A DNA stretch of 28,939 nucleotides from Cryomorphaceae bacterium (GCA_013205365.1 JABMNC010000007.1:1-28939); one strand, 5' to 3'; shown: positions 17,362 through 26,322, counted from the first letter of the stretch. The notes: generated by a model from the sequence alone, not told the origin. A program made the numbers and translations.

Positions 17362-20300
17362 TTAAAGTCCGAGGCGCACTCCCAAACGAATCAAGCGCGG
17401 AGTCGAGAAGTTGGTAGGATTAACCATTCTGATGGCATACAAATCAGAGAACGCCTGGGCATTTGCGGTAAAGGCAATGGCCTGTTGGCCTTGGGGGGAA
17501 GATAGGAATCCGTCGTCATCGGGTGAACCGGTATAGGGGTATATGCTCAGAACATTGGCGGCATTCAATAGGTTCAGCACTTGAACATAAAGCTCAAAGT
17601 TGTTTTTACCCTTGTTGTAGTACCAAACCTTGTTGGCAGTCAAATCAAATCGCAGCTGCCATGGCAAGCGAGAGCCGTTCAACAGACCTACCACGGGAGT
17701 AGCGGACTCTGTTAGTGAATAGGACCTTACCCTCCTCGAGTAGGGGAAGCCCGACCCCGCCGTCGCCAACAAATTCAACCCGGCGTTTTCAAGAACCTTT
17801 AACTTACCCCACACTGGGCCATTGTAGTCTTGACCCTGACCGTAGCGGAAGTCAATATTGCCCGAAAGATTGTGGCGCTGGTCATAGTCTAGGGGAACAA
17901 TGTAGCGGATGTTCGGTAGGCCCGTTCGTGCTAGCGAAAGGCCGGATTCTGCTCCCGAACCCGTGCCGTCGGCAAAGGTTAAAGAATACTGGGCGTTAAC
18001 TTGAACATTGCCTACTCGACGCAAGTCATACTGAAAACTAAATCCCTTAGATGTGGTAAAGTCTCGGTTGCCGTAGGTTACATAGGTTGCTGGGTACGCC
18101 TCCGTTACAGAAACGGTCTGAATTAGGTCACGGTACTCGCGGTAGAACGCATTAATTTTTAAGGCACTGCGGTCGGTCAACTTCTGGCGGAATCCGATCT
18201 CGTACTCCGTCTGCTTTTGCGGAAGCAACTCAGGATTGTCTATTGTTGCTGCATTACCAAACACAAGATTCTGGTAATCAAATGGATTGAAGCGAGATTG
18301 AGCAGACGACGGACGCTGCACCAAAAGATCGTAGTGCGCAAAGAACTCCGCGACGTCTGAAATCGGGAATTGGAAGGAGATACGAGGGCTAACCGTAACC
18401 TGTGGACGGTAGTCCCGGAACGACCGCTCGCTTAATACTGGCGAATTTGGGTTTTGCGGATCAGAAAAAACTTCTTCAAAAATCCAAGGCTTGGCTTGAC
18501 CGCCTGAAGCGTTGGCAATAATGGTTGGGTTGGACTGCGGCGAGCCGTCGGCATTAAACCAATCAAAGCCGTCGCGATAGCCGACAATCCGCTTCGGATT
18601 CTTAATGTCGTCTACGTAAACCATATAGTCGTCGCCCATGGAGACGGGAATATCACTGCCCTCAAGCCCGCCACGCGCAACCACATCGGCAACCGTGTGG
18701 GCCGCAAAAAGCGAGAACGGATCGCGCAGCGCTGGCTGGTTGGCGTCGTAGCGATCCACGCGAACCCCTACGTTAAAAAACAAATCCTCAAACGTGAACT
18801 GGTCTTGGATGTAGCCGGCCATATAAATGGGTTGAAAGGCTCGAACCGGATAGGTGCGATTTCCTTGGGCATCGGTCGCGCGGAAGAAATCCGAAAGTGT
18901 AGGATTCCCTGGCTGCAGGTTGCCCATGTAGTCGTAGCCAAAATAGCTGACGTAGGCATTACCACCCGGATTGACTAATTCTTGAGCAGAAAAAAGAGCA
19001 AGGCCGCCGTATCGAGCGAAATCGTCGGGCGAAATATTGTCTATGTCAAGCAGGCGCTGGTCCTTGCCGTCAGGATCCCAACCCAATTTGGTCCGCAGGT
19101 TGCGGTCAAAGGCACGAGGCTTAGTCAAGTCAATGGCGCGATTGTAGAAGATGGTATCCTGAAATACTCCGTCGCGGTAGATTAGAATAGGGTTATCTAA
19201 ATCGAGTTCGCGCATGTGGTCGTTCTGGAGGTTGCGCATTACCGTCCATAGTGCCGCCGAGGAGACACCAAAGCTTCGGTCAAATCGCTGCTCGTACTCC
19301 AAACCGGCTATTAGGGAATGGCCCTTGATGTCGAAGTTGGTCGAAGCCGTGATGCGGTACTGCTCGTTTTGGCTGTAGTTATAGCCAGACTGCACCGCTC
19401 CCACATTGCCAAAAAGCCCGTAGGCATCGCTTGGACCTTGGCCGTTGAGAATCCCGCCACCTTGCTGAATGTTGACCAGGTTAAAGGCGTTATTGCCGAT
19501 TAGGCCGCTGTTGACCAAATTAAAGTAAGACTGGGTATAGGCTCCCAATTGCGGATTATAGATGGACGGGACAAATGCGATGCCGGTATCGACGTCAAGA
19601 ATTTTGCGCCAAGCTGAAATGCCTGTTTGGGGATCCGCTCCGAAACCGAATAGCCCAAGGCGACCGGTCTCAAAATTGCCCACATGGCCGTAGCGAAAAA
19701 TGTTTTCGCCGTGATTGGGGTCAAAATTCTTGAAATTATTAACCGTGTAGTCCGCCTGAATGGTGTAGTAGGCATTCTTGATCAGGCCTTTGTCGTCTCC
19801 ACTGCCAAACTGTTGGGTGAAACGCACATAAGCCGAAAGGTCTCTTTGGTTGGAGGCTCCGTTGTTCTCGTAGTTCAACAGAGAATGGAAGAAGCTGCCG
19901 TTGCGTCCGTCGGAATAAAAAACGCGTCCGCCCAGCACAAGATTGGTCTTCTTGCTTGTTTTAAAATTAATGTTGCCCGTGGCCCGAAACACGCTACCAG
20001 CAACGTTTAGGCGGGCCGGAATTACCTCAAAATCTTCGGAGCTCAACAGTTCAGCACGGCGAATAGTACCAAGCCCAGTTGCGGTAGGAACCAATGGATT
20101 AGCCTTTAAGTCTGCGAGCACATCGTCTTTAACCTTATACACCGGGGTTGCATAGGGCCTGCCCACACCGGTATTGCTGAATTCCGTGGCCAAAAGAAAA
20201 CCGATAAGAGGAATGGTTTTAGCCTTATTAAAGAGAAGGGGGCCGCCAAGGGTCAAACCAGCAAGATTGTAGTTGTTGCGGTCGAAGAGCTCTGAGGTAA

Positions 20301-21012
20301 CGTATTCCACGGTACCGAAGTAGCGCGGACTTGGTCCTTTGGTCGTAGTAGAAATAACACCACCGGTCACGTCACCGTACTGGGCGGGAACGCCACCAGT
20401 AATAACCTCCGTAGATTGAATGGCCTCGCGAGGAAGGTTGATGTCTCCCCGCATTTTAACTCCGTCCACAAAAACTACGTTGGCATCGCCACGTCCCCCG
20501 CGAAAGAACACGCCTCCACTGCGCTCGTCCTGAACGACGCTGGCGGTTTGGGCAAGAACTGCGTTGACTCCCCGACCAGCGAGGTTACGAATTTGCTCGG
20601 CACCAAAACTTTGGGCGGTACGACCCTTCTCAATAAGTGGGGCCTCGTACTTCGCTATGACATCCACTACGCCTAACTCCACGTTCGAGGAAGCAAGAGC
20701 AAATTTTAATTCGGTCGGGCGACCTGGATTGATTTCAACTCCGGTAAAGGTCATGGCATTGTAGCCAAACATTTCACAAACCACGGTGTAGGTGCCGGGC
20801 TGAATTGGGTTGATGTTGTAGTTACCATCAAAGTCAGAAGCTCCTGAGGTCACTTTAAATTGACCGGATTTGACCGTTATAATTGCTTGAACAAGCTCCT
20901 CTCCGGACTTCTTGTCTTTGACTGTTCCACGCAAGGAACCGGGACGGGCTTGTCCCCAAACGAGAGTAGAGGCTCCGAAAATCAGCACTAATAAGGCGTA
21001 GCGTAGGCGCAT
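17362..21012 (-). CDS. Large TonB-dependent receptor with carboxypeptidase-like N-domain
   Basis: The protein has 1216 residues from ATG 21012; the frame opens two codons earlier at a TTG (21018), which I think less likely. Signal peptide: RLRYALLVLIFGASTLVWG. Residues about 25-110 form a carboxypeptidase-regulatory-like sandwich (LRGTVKDKKSGEELVQAIIT and DFDGNYNINPIQPGTYTV). The plug (about 130-220) contains RGVNAVLAQTASVVQDERSG, FFRGGRGDANVVFVDGVKM and GGVPAQYGDVTGGVIS. A long barrel ends PRLIRLGVRLGL. It is first in an operon with the giant T9SS protein and the PorV-like barrel. No SusD or DUF4249 partner follows, so the large surface protein may take the place of a ligand-binding partner; that is inference. 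Substrate unknown. Confidence 0.93.
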   Translation of the reverse strand: MRLRYALLVLIFGASTLVWGQARPGSLRGTVKDKKSGEELVQAIITVKSGQFKVTSGASDFDGNYNINPIQPGTYTVVCEMFGYNAMTFTGVEINPGRPTELKFALASSNVELGVVDVIAKYEAPLIEKGRTAQSFGAEQIRNLAGRGVNAVLAQTASVVQDERSGGVFFRGGRGDANVVFVDGVKMRGDINLPREAIQSTEVITGGVPAQYGDVTGGVISTTTKGPSPRYFGTVEYVTSELFDRNNYNLAGLTLGGPLLFNKAKTIPLIGFLLATEFSNTGVGRPYATPVYKVKDDVLADLKANPLVPTATGLGTIRRAELLSSEDFEVIPARLNVAGSVFRATGNINFKTSKKTNLVLGGRVFYSDGRNGSFFHSLLNYENNGASNQRDLSAYVRFTQQFGSGDDKGLIKNAYYTIQADYTVNNFKNFDPNHGENIFRYGHVGNFETGRLGLFGFGADPQTGISAWRKILDVDTGIAFVPSIYNPQLGAYTQSYFNLVNSGLIGNNAFNLVNIQQGGGILNGQGPSDAYGLFGNVGAVQSGYNYSQNEQYRITASTNFDIKGHSLIAGLEYEQRFDRSFGVSSAALWTVMRNLQNDHMRELDLDNPILIYRDGVFQDTIFYNRAIDLTKPRAFDRNLRTKLGWDPDGKDQRLLDIDNISPDDFARYGGLALFSAQELVNPGGNAYVSYFGYDYMGNLQPGNPTLSDFFRATDAQGNRTYPVRAFQPIYMAGYIQDQFTFEDLFFNVGVRVDRYDANQPALRDPFSLFAAHTVADVVARGGLEGSDIPVSMGDDYMVYVDDIKNPKRIVGYRDGFDWFNADGSPQSNPTIIANASGGQAKPWIFEEVFSDPQNPNSPVLSERSFRDYRPQVTVSPRISFQFPISDVAEFFAHYDLLVQRPSSAQSRFNPFDYQNLVFGNAATIDNPELLPQKQTEYEIGFRQKLTDRSALKINAFYREYRDLIQTVSVTEAYPATYVTYGNRDFTTSKGFSFQYDLRRVGNVQVNAQYSLTFADGTGSGAESGLSLARTGLPNIRYIVPLDYDQRHNLSGNIDFRYGQGQDYNGPVWGKLKVLENAGLNLLATAGSGFPYSRRVRSYSLTESATPVVGLLNGSRLPWQLRFDLTANKVWYYNKGKNNFELYVQVLNLLNAANVLSIYPYTGSPDDDGFLSSPQGQQAIAFTANAQAFSDLYAIRMVNPTNFSTPRLIRLGVRLGL

Positions 21013-21087
21013 AAGCAAGACTTTAACATTGGATTCTTAGTGAACCAACACGCTAAAATAACCAAGAATTAATCTTGAGCGGCATCT

Positions 21088-21117
21088 AAAACGTAGGTTT
21101 GCATGTGGAATTGCAAA
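21088..21117 (-). promoter_or_regulatory. Candidate promoter of the surface operon
   Basis: On the minus strand TTTG (21117-21114) is followed after 18 nt by TACGTTTT (21095-21088), a 7/8 match to the Bacteroidota -7 element TAnnTTTG with near-consensus spacing to the -33 TTTG. Transcription would start near 21082, giving a leader of about 70 nt. It overlaps the 5' end of the divergent lipoprotein gene. Assigned by eye only. Confidence 0.42.
21094..21101 (+). promoter_or_regulatory. Candidate -7 element upstream of the Rieske-like lipoprotein gene
   Basis: TAGGTTTG matches TAnnTTTG exactly. A TTG at 21075-21077 lies 16 nt upstream, shorter than usual for a -33 element. If real, transcription starts near 21107 and the lipoprotein start must be the TTG at 21111, with an almost leaderless message. 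It shares bases with the opposing promoter candidate. Weak call. Confidence 0.3.
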
Positions 21118-21545
21118 AAATTTATTCATATGCACTGCTGACGGTCGGATTAATCGCATGCGACAGTCCGAGCAACCGGCACCCGGTACCCTATGTTTTT
21201 TTGAACGAAACGGTATTTATAAACAGTCCTTCAGCCTTTGACCTACAGTTTGTTGGCGGCACCTACCTGCGCAGCGACTGGGGACACGGAGGCCTAGTCG
21301 TGTACCGAAGAACCAACTTTGGCGACGCCAACGATTTTGGAGCCTACGACCTGCGATGCCCCAACCACCTGTCTTTGCCCTGTGGAGCTTCTACGCTAAA
21401 AGACGGTTTGTATGCGGAATGCGCCTGCGACGGCCAGCGATTCCTACTCTTTGACGGAAGTGCCACTAGCGGGCAAACTACCTGGGGATTGCTCCCCTAC
21501 CAGGTTCAGTTCGACGGAGTCTCCCTGCAGATCAGCAACCTCTAA
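21105..21545 (+). CDS. Small lipoprotein with degenerate Rieske-type domain
   Basis: This protein has 146 residues from GTG 21105. The start is uncertain: TTG 21099 and TTG 21111 are in frame and there is no in-frame ATG before the lipobox. Residues 8-19 (YALLTVGLIAC) form a lipoprotein signal with Cys19 lipidated. The rest resembles a Bacteroidota family of Rieske-fold lipoproteins: GGLVVYRR, AYDLRCPNH (Cys85, His88), then ECACDGQRFLLFDGSA aligned to the Rieske CPCHGSxF box, and a YQVQFDGVSLQISN end. Canonical ligands are C-x-H and C-x-x-H. Here the first site reads CPNH and the second CACD, so a normal 2Fe-2S cluster is doubtful. The stop touches the stop of the convergent desaturase gene. 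Confidence 0.75.
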   Translation: MELQKIYSYALLTVGLIACDSPSNRHPVPYVFLNETVFINSPSAFDLQFVGGTYLRSDWGHGGLVVYRRTNFGDANDFGAYDLRCPNHLSLPCGASTLKDGLYAECACDGQRFLLFDGSATSGQTTWGLLPYQVQFDGVSLQISNL

Positions 21546-22637
21546 CTAGGCTACGCTCAGGCGCTTGAGGTGCCTAACGTGGGCGTTCAAGGCGTCTGCA
21601 AACGTGCGGAACTCTTGGTACTGAACATTAAACTCCGCACAGGTGTCTTTGACAATGCGCGAAATGGCGGGGTAGTGCACGTGGCTAATCCTTGGAAAGA
21701 GATGGTGCTCCACCTGGTAGTTGAGTCCGCCCAAAAGCCAAGTTAGCGTGCGGCTACGAGTGGCAAAGTTCGCGGTAGTCTGAAGCTGGTGCACGGCCCA
21801 CTCGGACTCTATGTTGGTAGGGTTTAGGGCATCAGACTGCTTGAAGCTCACTCCCTCGACCACGTGGGCCAACTGAAAAACGATGCTCAAAGAAAAACCA
21901 GTGATAAAGGTCATCAGAAGGAAGCCGAACAACCAAGGCAGAAAACCAATAAAGTAAATCGGCAAAACCACGACCATGGTAATGTGAGTAACCTTCCAAA
22001 ACCAGAAACCAAGATGCTCGGCAGTGGTGAATTTGCGAATGGGCACGTCTCCAACCTTACCCGAGAAGTACTTCTTGAAGTCGGTGAAGGCCAACCAATA
22101 AATGTAGAGAAGGCTGTAAAGCAGCGGCCAATAGTAGTGCTGCATGCGGTGTATGCTTTTATGAGTCTGGGAGTCGGCCATGCGAATCATTCCACCGGCC
22201 TCAATGTCGTCGTCAATACCGTCGATGTTGGTGAAGGTGTGGTGAATGGCGTTGTGCTTGTTCTTCCAAAGGGCCACGCTTGCGCCGAGCATGCTCAAGG
22301 TGTGCCCGGCTAGGGAATTGAGCCATTCATACTTAGAGAAGCTCCCGTGGGCCCCGTCGTGCATTACGTTAAACCCAATGGCAGAGGTCAAAAGACCCAA
22401 AATAATCCAAAATGGGAGGGCTAGCCAGAAGCTCGAACCCAAATAAAGAATCACTAAGTAGGTGGTAAAAAAGGCGGCAAGCAGGATGCCGGTTTTGGCA
22501 TAAAGCCGAACGTCACCCTTAGAAGACCTGTTTTCGTCTTTAAAATACTGATTAACCCGTTGGGTCAAAATCTGAAAGAAGGGCTGGCCCAGGTGGTGGG
22601 ATGCAAATCGGGGCGGCTTAAAGGCGGGTGCTAGCAT
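21546..22637 (-). CDS. Membrane fatty acid desaturase, front-end-like
   Basis: The 363-residue integral membrane protein has the three histidine clusters that bind a di-iron centre: HDGAH (93-97), HNAIHH (128-133) and QVEHH (308-312). The Gln in place of the first His of box three is typical of front-end (delta-5/delta-6-type, linoleoyl-CoA desaturase-like) enzymes. Hydrophobic pairs lie near residues 50-90, 170-190 and 215-260. There is no cytochrome b5 domain, so electrons must come from a separate ferredoxin or cytochrome. It should insert a double bond into acyl chains of membrane lipids; regiospecificity cannot be read from sequence. A TATATTTG at 22649-22642 lies only 4 nt before the ATG, perhaps a promoter of a nearly leaderless message, but its TTTG partner is 15 nt away. 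Confidence 0.92.
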   Translation of the reverse strand: MLAPAFKPPRFASHHLGQPFFQILTQRVNQYFKDENRSSKGDVRLYAKTGILLAAFFTTYLVILYLGSSFWLALPFWIILGLLTSAIGFNVMHDGAHGSFSKYEWLNSLAGHTLSMLGASVALWKNKHNAIHHTFTNIDGIDDDIEAGGMIRMADSQTHKSIHRMQHYYWPLLYSLLYIYWLAFTDFKKYFSGKVGDVPIRKFTTAEHLGFWFWKVTHITMVVVLPIYFIGFLPWLFGFLLMTFITGFSLSIVFQLAHVVEGVSFKQSDALNPTNIESEWAVHQLQTTANFATRSRTLTWLLGGLNYQVEHHLFPRISHVHYPAISRIVKDTCAEFNVQYQEFRTFADALNAHVRHLKRLSVA

Positions 22638-22707
22638 AGATCAAATATAAGGCGACTATCGTGCCAAAGGCCAGAATAGGGCTTTTAGACAAGGTTAAGA
22701 ATTGGCC

Positions 22708-23664
22708 CTAAAAAATAGCAGCGGCAATTTGCTCGGTCTCTTCGGCCTTGCTCATAGTATAGTAGTGCAGCACCGGAACTTCTTTGGCCATTAGCTCTTT
22801 GGACTGGGCAATGCACCACTCTACCCCTACTTGCTTCACGGCTTCGGGGCTTTTGGCGGCCTCTACTGCCTCGATTAAATCGTCGGGAAGGTTGATGTGA
22901 AAATTGCGCGGAATCCCCTGCAGTTGGCCTTTGGTCGTTAGTGGCTTAAGCCCTGGAATAATGGGTACCGTGATTCCGGCAGCCCTACAGTCGGCGACGA
23001 ACTTAAAAAAATGCTCGTTATTGAAGAACATTTGGGTAACGATAAAGTCCCCTCCCGCATCAACCTTGGCCTTAAGGTGCTTTAAGTCTGCCTTGTGGCT
23101 GGGTGCTTCAAAATGCTTCTCAGGGTAGCCCGCCACCCCAATGCAAAAGTTGCTGGGATTAGAGTTTTCAACCTCGTCGTAGAGGTAGGTCCCCCGATTG
23201 AGGTTTTTGACCTGGCTAATAAGGTCTATCGCATTGCTGTGCCCGTGGGGTTCCGGAATAAAACTGCCTTCGCTGCGCAGGGCATCGCCGCGGAGCAGGA
23301 GTGCATTATCGATTCCTAGATAGTGCAAATCAATGAGGGCGTATTCGGTTTCTTCGCGCGAAAAACCGCCGCATATTATGTGCGGAACCGTGTCAATGCG
23401 GAACTTGTTTTGAATGGCGGCGCAGATTCCGACCGTGCCAGGACGCTTGCGCGTATGCACCTTCTGAAGCAAGCCGGATTCGTGCTTTTTAAAGATGAAT
23501 TCCTCGCGGTGGCTGGTAACGTCGATGAATTTGGGCCCAAACTCCATCAGGCGTTCGATGGTGCTAAAAAGCGAATCGATGGTGTTGCCCTTGAGCGGAG
23601 GCAGCACTTCAAAGCTAAAAAGTGTCTTGCCCTGAGCGGCTTGTATGTGGTCTACGACTTTCAT
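22708..23664 (-). CDS. metF: Methylenetetrahydrofolate reductase
   Basis: The 318-residue FAD enzyme reduces 5,10-methylene-THF to 5-methyl-THF, the methyl donor for MetH. The N-terminal strand TLFSFEVLPP carries the catalytic Glu (Glu19), as in the FxFEfFPP motif. FIDVTSHRE, DNALLLRGDAL and GAGGDFIVTQMFF-type segments (here DAGGDFIVTQMFFN) mark the TIM barrel and its folate/FAD site, followed by PIIPGLKPLT. It is the last gene of the metH1-metH2-metF unit, 24 bp after metH part 2, so it should share the SAM-I riboswitch control. Length fits bacterial MetF (about 296-320). Confidence 0.96.
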   Translation of the reverse strand: MKVVDHIQAAQGKTLFSFEVLPPLKGNTIDSLFSTIERLMEFGPKFIDVTSHREEFIFKKHESGLLQKVHTRKRPGTVGICAAIQNKFRIDTVPHIICGGFSREETEYALIDLHYLGIDNALLLRGDALRSEGSFIPEPHGHSNAIDLISQVKNLNRGTYLYDEVENSNPSNFCIGVAGYPEKHFEAPSHKADLKHLKAKVDAGGDFIVTQMFFNNEHFFKFVADCRAAGITVPIIPGLKPLTTKGQLQGIPRNFHINLPDDLIEAVEAAKSPEAVKQVGVEWCIAQSKELMAKEVPVLHYYTMSKAEETEQIAAAIF

Positions 23665-23688
23665 GAGGTGGTTATTGCGCTGCTTGTC

Positions 23689-26322
23689 TTAAGTGATAAG
23701 GGGGCTGAGCCAACGCTCCGCCTCGGTCAGGGGTATTTCGCGACGGCTTGCATAGTCGGCAATTTGATCGCGGTCAATTTTGGCAAGGCCAAAGTACTTG
23801 GCCTCGGGATGCCCAAAGTAGTATCCACTGACGGCTGCCGTGGGGTACATGGCCTTGGATTCGGTGAGGTGCAGCCCGGTGTGCAGCTCGGCCTGAAGAA
23901 GTTCAAAAAGGAGGTCCTTTTCAAGGTGGTCGGGGCAGGCAGGGTACCCAGGTGCAGGGCGGATTCCTTGGTACTCTTCGGCGATGAGGTCTTCGTTAGA
24001 AAGGGTTTCGGATGCCTGGTATCCCCAGAATTCCATGCGGACTCTTTGATGAAGGCGTTCGGCAAATGCTTCTGCCAGGCGATCTGCCAGGGCCTGCAGC
24101 ATTAGGGCGCGGTAGTCGTCGTTCACCGCCTTGAATTGCTGGCAGCGCTCGTCGACGCCATGGCCCGTGGTGACGGCGAATAGGCCAAGCGTGTCCTGGC
24201 CCGCCGGGTCAATGAAGTCAGCCAAGGCGTGGTAGGGCTGGCCTTCGGCCTTTTGGCCCTGCTGTCGAAGGGTCAGGAAGCGGCGTTCGCCCCCGGCAGT
24301 CTGCACCGCAATGTCATCGCCATCCTGCCGCGCCGGGAAGAATCCGTAGACTCCATGGGCGGTTATCCAGCGCTCTGCGACGACCTGACGCAGCATTTCT
24401 TGGGCGTCGTCAAAGAGGGACTGCGCATGGCTACCCACCAGTTCGTCGCTAAGAATTCGGGGGTACTTGCCGTGCAATTCCCAAGCCTGAAAGAAGGGGG
24501 TCCAGTCAATGTAGGGAACGAGGTCTTCAAGCGGATAGTTGCGCAGAGGGAATACTCCGTATTGGGCAGGTGGCGCAGGCTTGGCCGCAAAATCAGGGCG
24601 GTAGCGAAGGGTCCTGGCCTGGTTGATTGAGGCAAAGCGACGCTCTGCAATGCGAGTAGCGTACTGCTCTCTCAGGCGTTCGTAGTCTGCGCGGACCTCA
24701 TTTTGGTAGTCGTCGGCGCCGGCGCCCAGCAGTTTTTGCACGACCGGCACGGCGCGCGAGGCATCGTTGACGTGCACCAAAGGCCCATGGTACACCGGCT
24801 GAATTTTGACGGCCGTGTGCGCACGCGAGGTGGTGGCCCCTCCAATGAGCAGGGGAATGGTGAAGCCCTGGCGCTGCATTTCGCTGGCCAAAAAAACCAT
24901 TTCGTCAAGCGATGGCGTGATTAGTCCGCTCAGGCCAATGGCGTCGACTCCGTGCTCGATCGCGGCATCCAGAATTTTTTGGGGCGGAACCATTACTCCT
25001 AAGTCAATGACTTCGAAGTTGTTGCACTGTAACACTACGCCAACAATGTTTTTGCCAATGTCGTGCACGTCTCCCTTGACCGTGGCCATCAGGATTTTGC
25101 CCTGCTTGCGCGGAGCGGTTCCGGCAGCGGCGGATTCGGCAGCAAAATGCGGTTCAAGCCATGCGACGGCTCGCTTCATGACCCGGGCCGACTTGACCAC
25201 TTGAGGAAGAAACATTTTACCCAGGCCAAAAAGATCGCCAACGACATTCATTCCGCGCATCAGAGGACCCTCGATGACGGCCAAGGGGCTGCCAAGAGTC
25301 ATCATAGCCTCAGCGGCATCGAGCTCTACAAAGGCGTCTAGGCCGTTGACCAGGCTGTGCTCAATGCGGTCGTCGATGGGGAGCTCGCGCCAGGATTCGT
25401 CTTTGATACGAATTTGGCCCGATCCCTTGACGGTCTCGGCGTAGGCAAGAAGGCGCTCGGTGGCGTCGTCGCGGCGGTCGAGCAGTACGTCTTCGACGCG
25501 CTCGCGGAGCTCCGGATTGATTTGCTCGTATACCGTAAGCTGCCCTGGGTTAACAATGCCCATGTCCATCCCGTTTTGGATTCCGTGGTAGAGAAAGCAG
25601 GAGTGCATGGCTTCGCGCACGTGGTCGTTGCCGCGAAAGCTAAAGCTCACGTTGGAGACCCCGCCGCTCACCTTGGCATTGGGCAGGTTCTGCTTGATCC
25701 AGGCGGTGGCCTCAAAAAAGTCAAGGGCGTTGCGGCGGTGCTCCTCCATGCCCGTGGCGATGGGGAAGACGTTGGGGTCAAAGATGATGTCCTCCGAAGG
25801 GAAGCCGTCTTGAACCAAGAGGTGGTAGGCTCGGCTGCATATTTCGACGCGGCGGGCGTAGGAGTCTGCCTGGCCCTGTTCGTCAAAGGCCATGATGATT
25901 ACTGCGGCACCAAAGCGCCGGCAGTGGCGTGCTTGATACATAAATTCTGCTTCGCCCGCCTTGAGCGAAATGGAGTTGACGACGGCCTTGCCCTGCACGC
26001 ATTTAAGGCCCGCTGCGATGATTTCCCACTTCGACGAGTCGATCATAATGGGAATTCTGGAGATGTCTGGTTCTGAGGCAATCAGATTGAGAAAGGTGGT
26101 CATGGCCTCTACGCCATCGAGCATTCCCTCGTCCATGTTGACGTCGAGAATTTGGGCTCCGCCGGTAACTTGATCGCGCGCGATTTCGAGGCCTGCTCCG
26201 TATTTGCCTTCTTGTATAAGTCCCAAAAACTTGCGCGAACCGGTGACGTTAGTTCGTTCGCCCACGTTTACAAAATTGCTTTGGGGCCCTATGATTAGGG
26301 GTTCAAGTCCGCTGAGCTTCAT
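23689..26322 (-). CDS. metH: Cobalamin-dependent methionine synthase, folate/B12/reactivation half
   Basis: The 877-residue protein covers E. coli MetH from the pterin domain to the end. Residues about 12-300 bind methyl-THF (NVGERTNVTGSRKF, DEGMLDG, IPIMIDSSKW). The four-helix cap is about 315-395. The B12-binding Rossmann domain is about 405-540, with DVHDIGKN whose His420 is the cobalt ligand, plus LSGLITPSLDEM and GGATTSR. The SAM-binding reactivation domain ends the chain, with RPAPGYPACPDH (788-799) and TESKAMYPTAAVSGYYFGHP. The homocysteine domain is encoded separately just upstream. The ATG overlaps that gene's TGA as ATGA, so the halves should be made together and assemble. All motifs are intact, so this is an established split, not decay. 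Confidence 0.96.
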   Translation of the reverse strand: MKLSGLEPLIIGPQSNFVNVGERTNVTGSRKFLGLIQEGKYGAGLEIARDQVTGGAQILDVNMDEGMLDGVEAMTTFLNLIASEPDISRIPIMIDSSKWEIIAAGLKCVQGKAVVNSISLKAGEAEFMYQARHCRRFGAAVIIMAFDEQGQADSYARRVEICSRAYHLLVQDGFPSEDIIFDPNVFPIATGMEEHRRNALDFFEATAWIKQNLPNAKVSGGVSNVSFSFRGNDHVREAMHSCFLYHGIQNGMDMGIVNPGQLTVYEQINPELRERVEDVLLDRRDDATERLLAYAETVKGSGQIRIKDESWRELPIDDRIEHSLVNGLDAFVELDAAEAMMTLGSPLAVIEGPLMRGMNVVGDLFGLGKMFLPQVVKSARVMKRAVAWLEPHFAAESAAAGTAPRKQGKILMATVKGDVHDIGKNIVGVVLQCNNFEVIDLGVMVPPQKILDAAIEHGVDAIGLSGLITPSLDEMVFLASEMQRQGFTIPLLIGGATTSRAHTAVKIQPVYHGPLVHVNDASRAVPVVQKLLGAGADDYQNEVRADYERLREQYATRIAERRFASINQARTLRYRPDFAAKPAPPAQYGVFPLRNYPLEDLVPYIDWTPFFQAWELHGKYPRILSDELVGSHAQSLFDDAQEMLRQVVAERWITAHGVYGFFPARQDGDDIAVQTAGGERRFLTLRQQGQKAEGQPYHALADFIDPAGQDTLGLFAVTTGHGVDERCQQFKAVNDDYRALMLQALADRLAEAFAERLHQRVRMEFWGYQASETLSNEDLIAEEYQGIRPAPGYPACPDHLEKDLLFELLQAELHTGLHLTESKAMYPTAAVSGYYFGHPEAKYFGLAKIDRDQIADYASRREIPLTEAERWLSPLIT

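Noticed and set aside
22642..22668. Promoter for the desaturase gene (TTTG-N15-TATATTTG)
   Set aside because: The -7 match is exact, but the spacer is 15 nt and the element ends 4 nt before the ATG, so it is mentioned with the gene and not called as a separate feature.
23323..24105. 260-codon open frame on the plus strand opposite metF and metH part 2
   Set aside because: It spans the metF/metH junction in antisense and has no recognisable domain; it is a shadow of the two real genes.
25357..26076. 239-codon open frame on the plus strand opposite metH part 2
   Set aside because: Antisense shadow of the pterin-binding domain; the opposing frame is unmistakably MetH.
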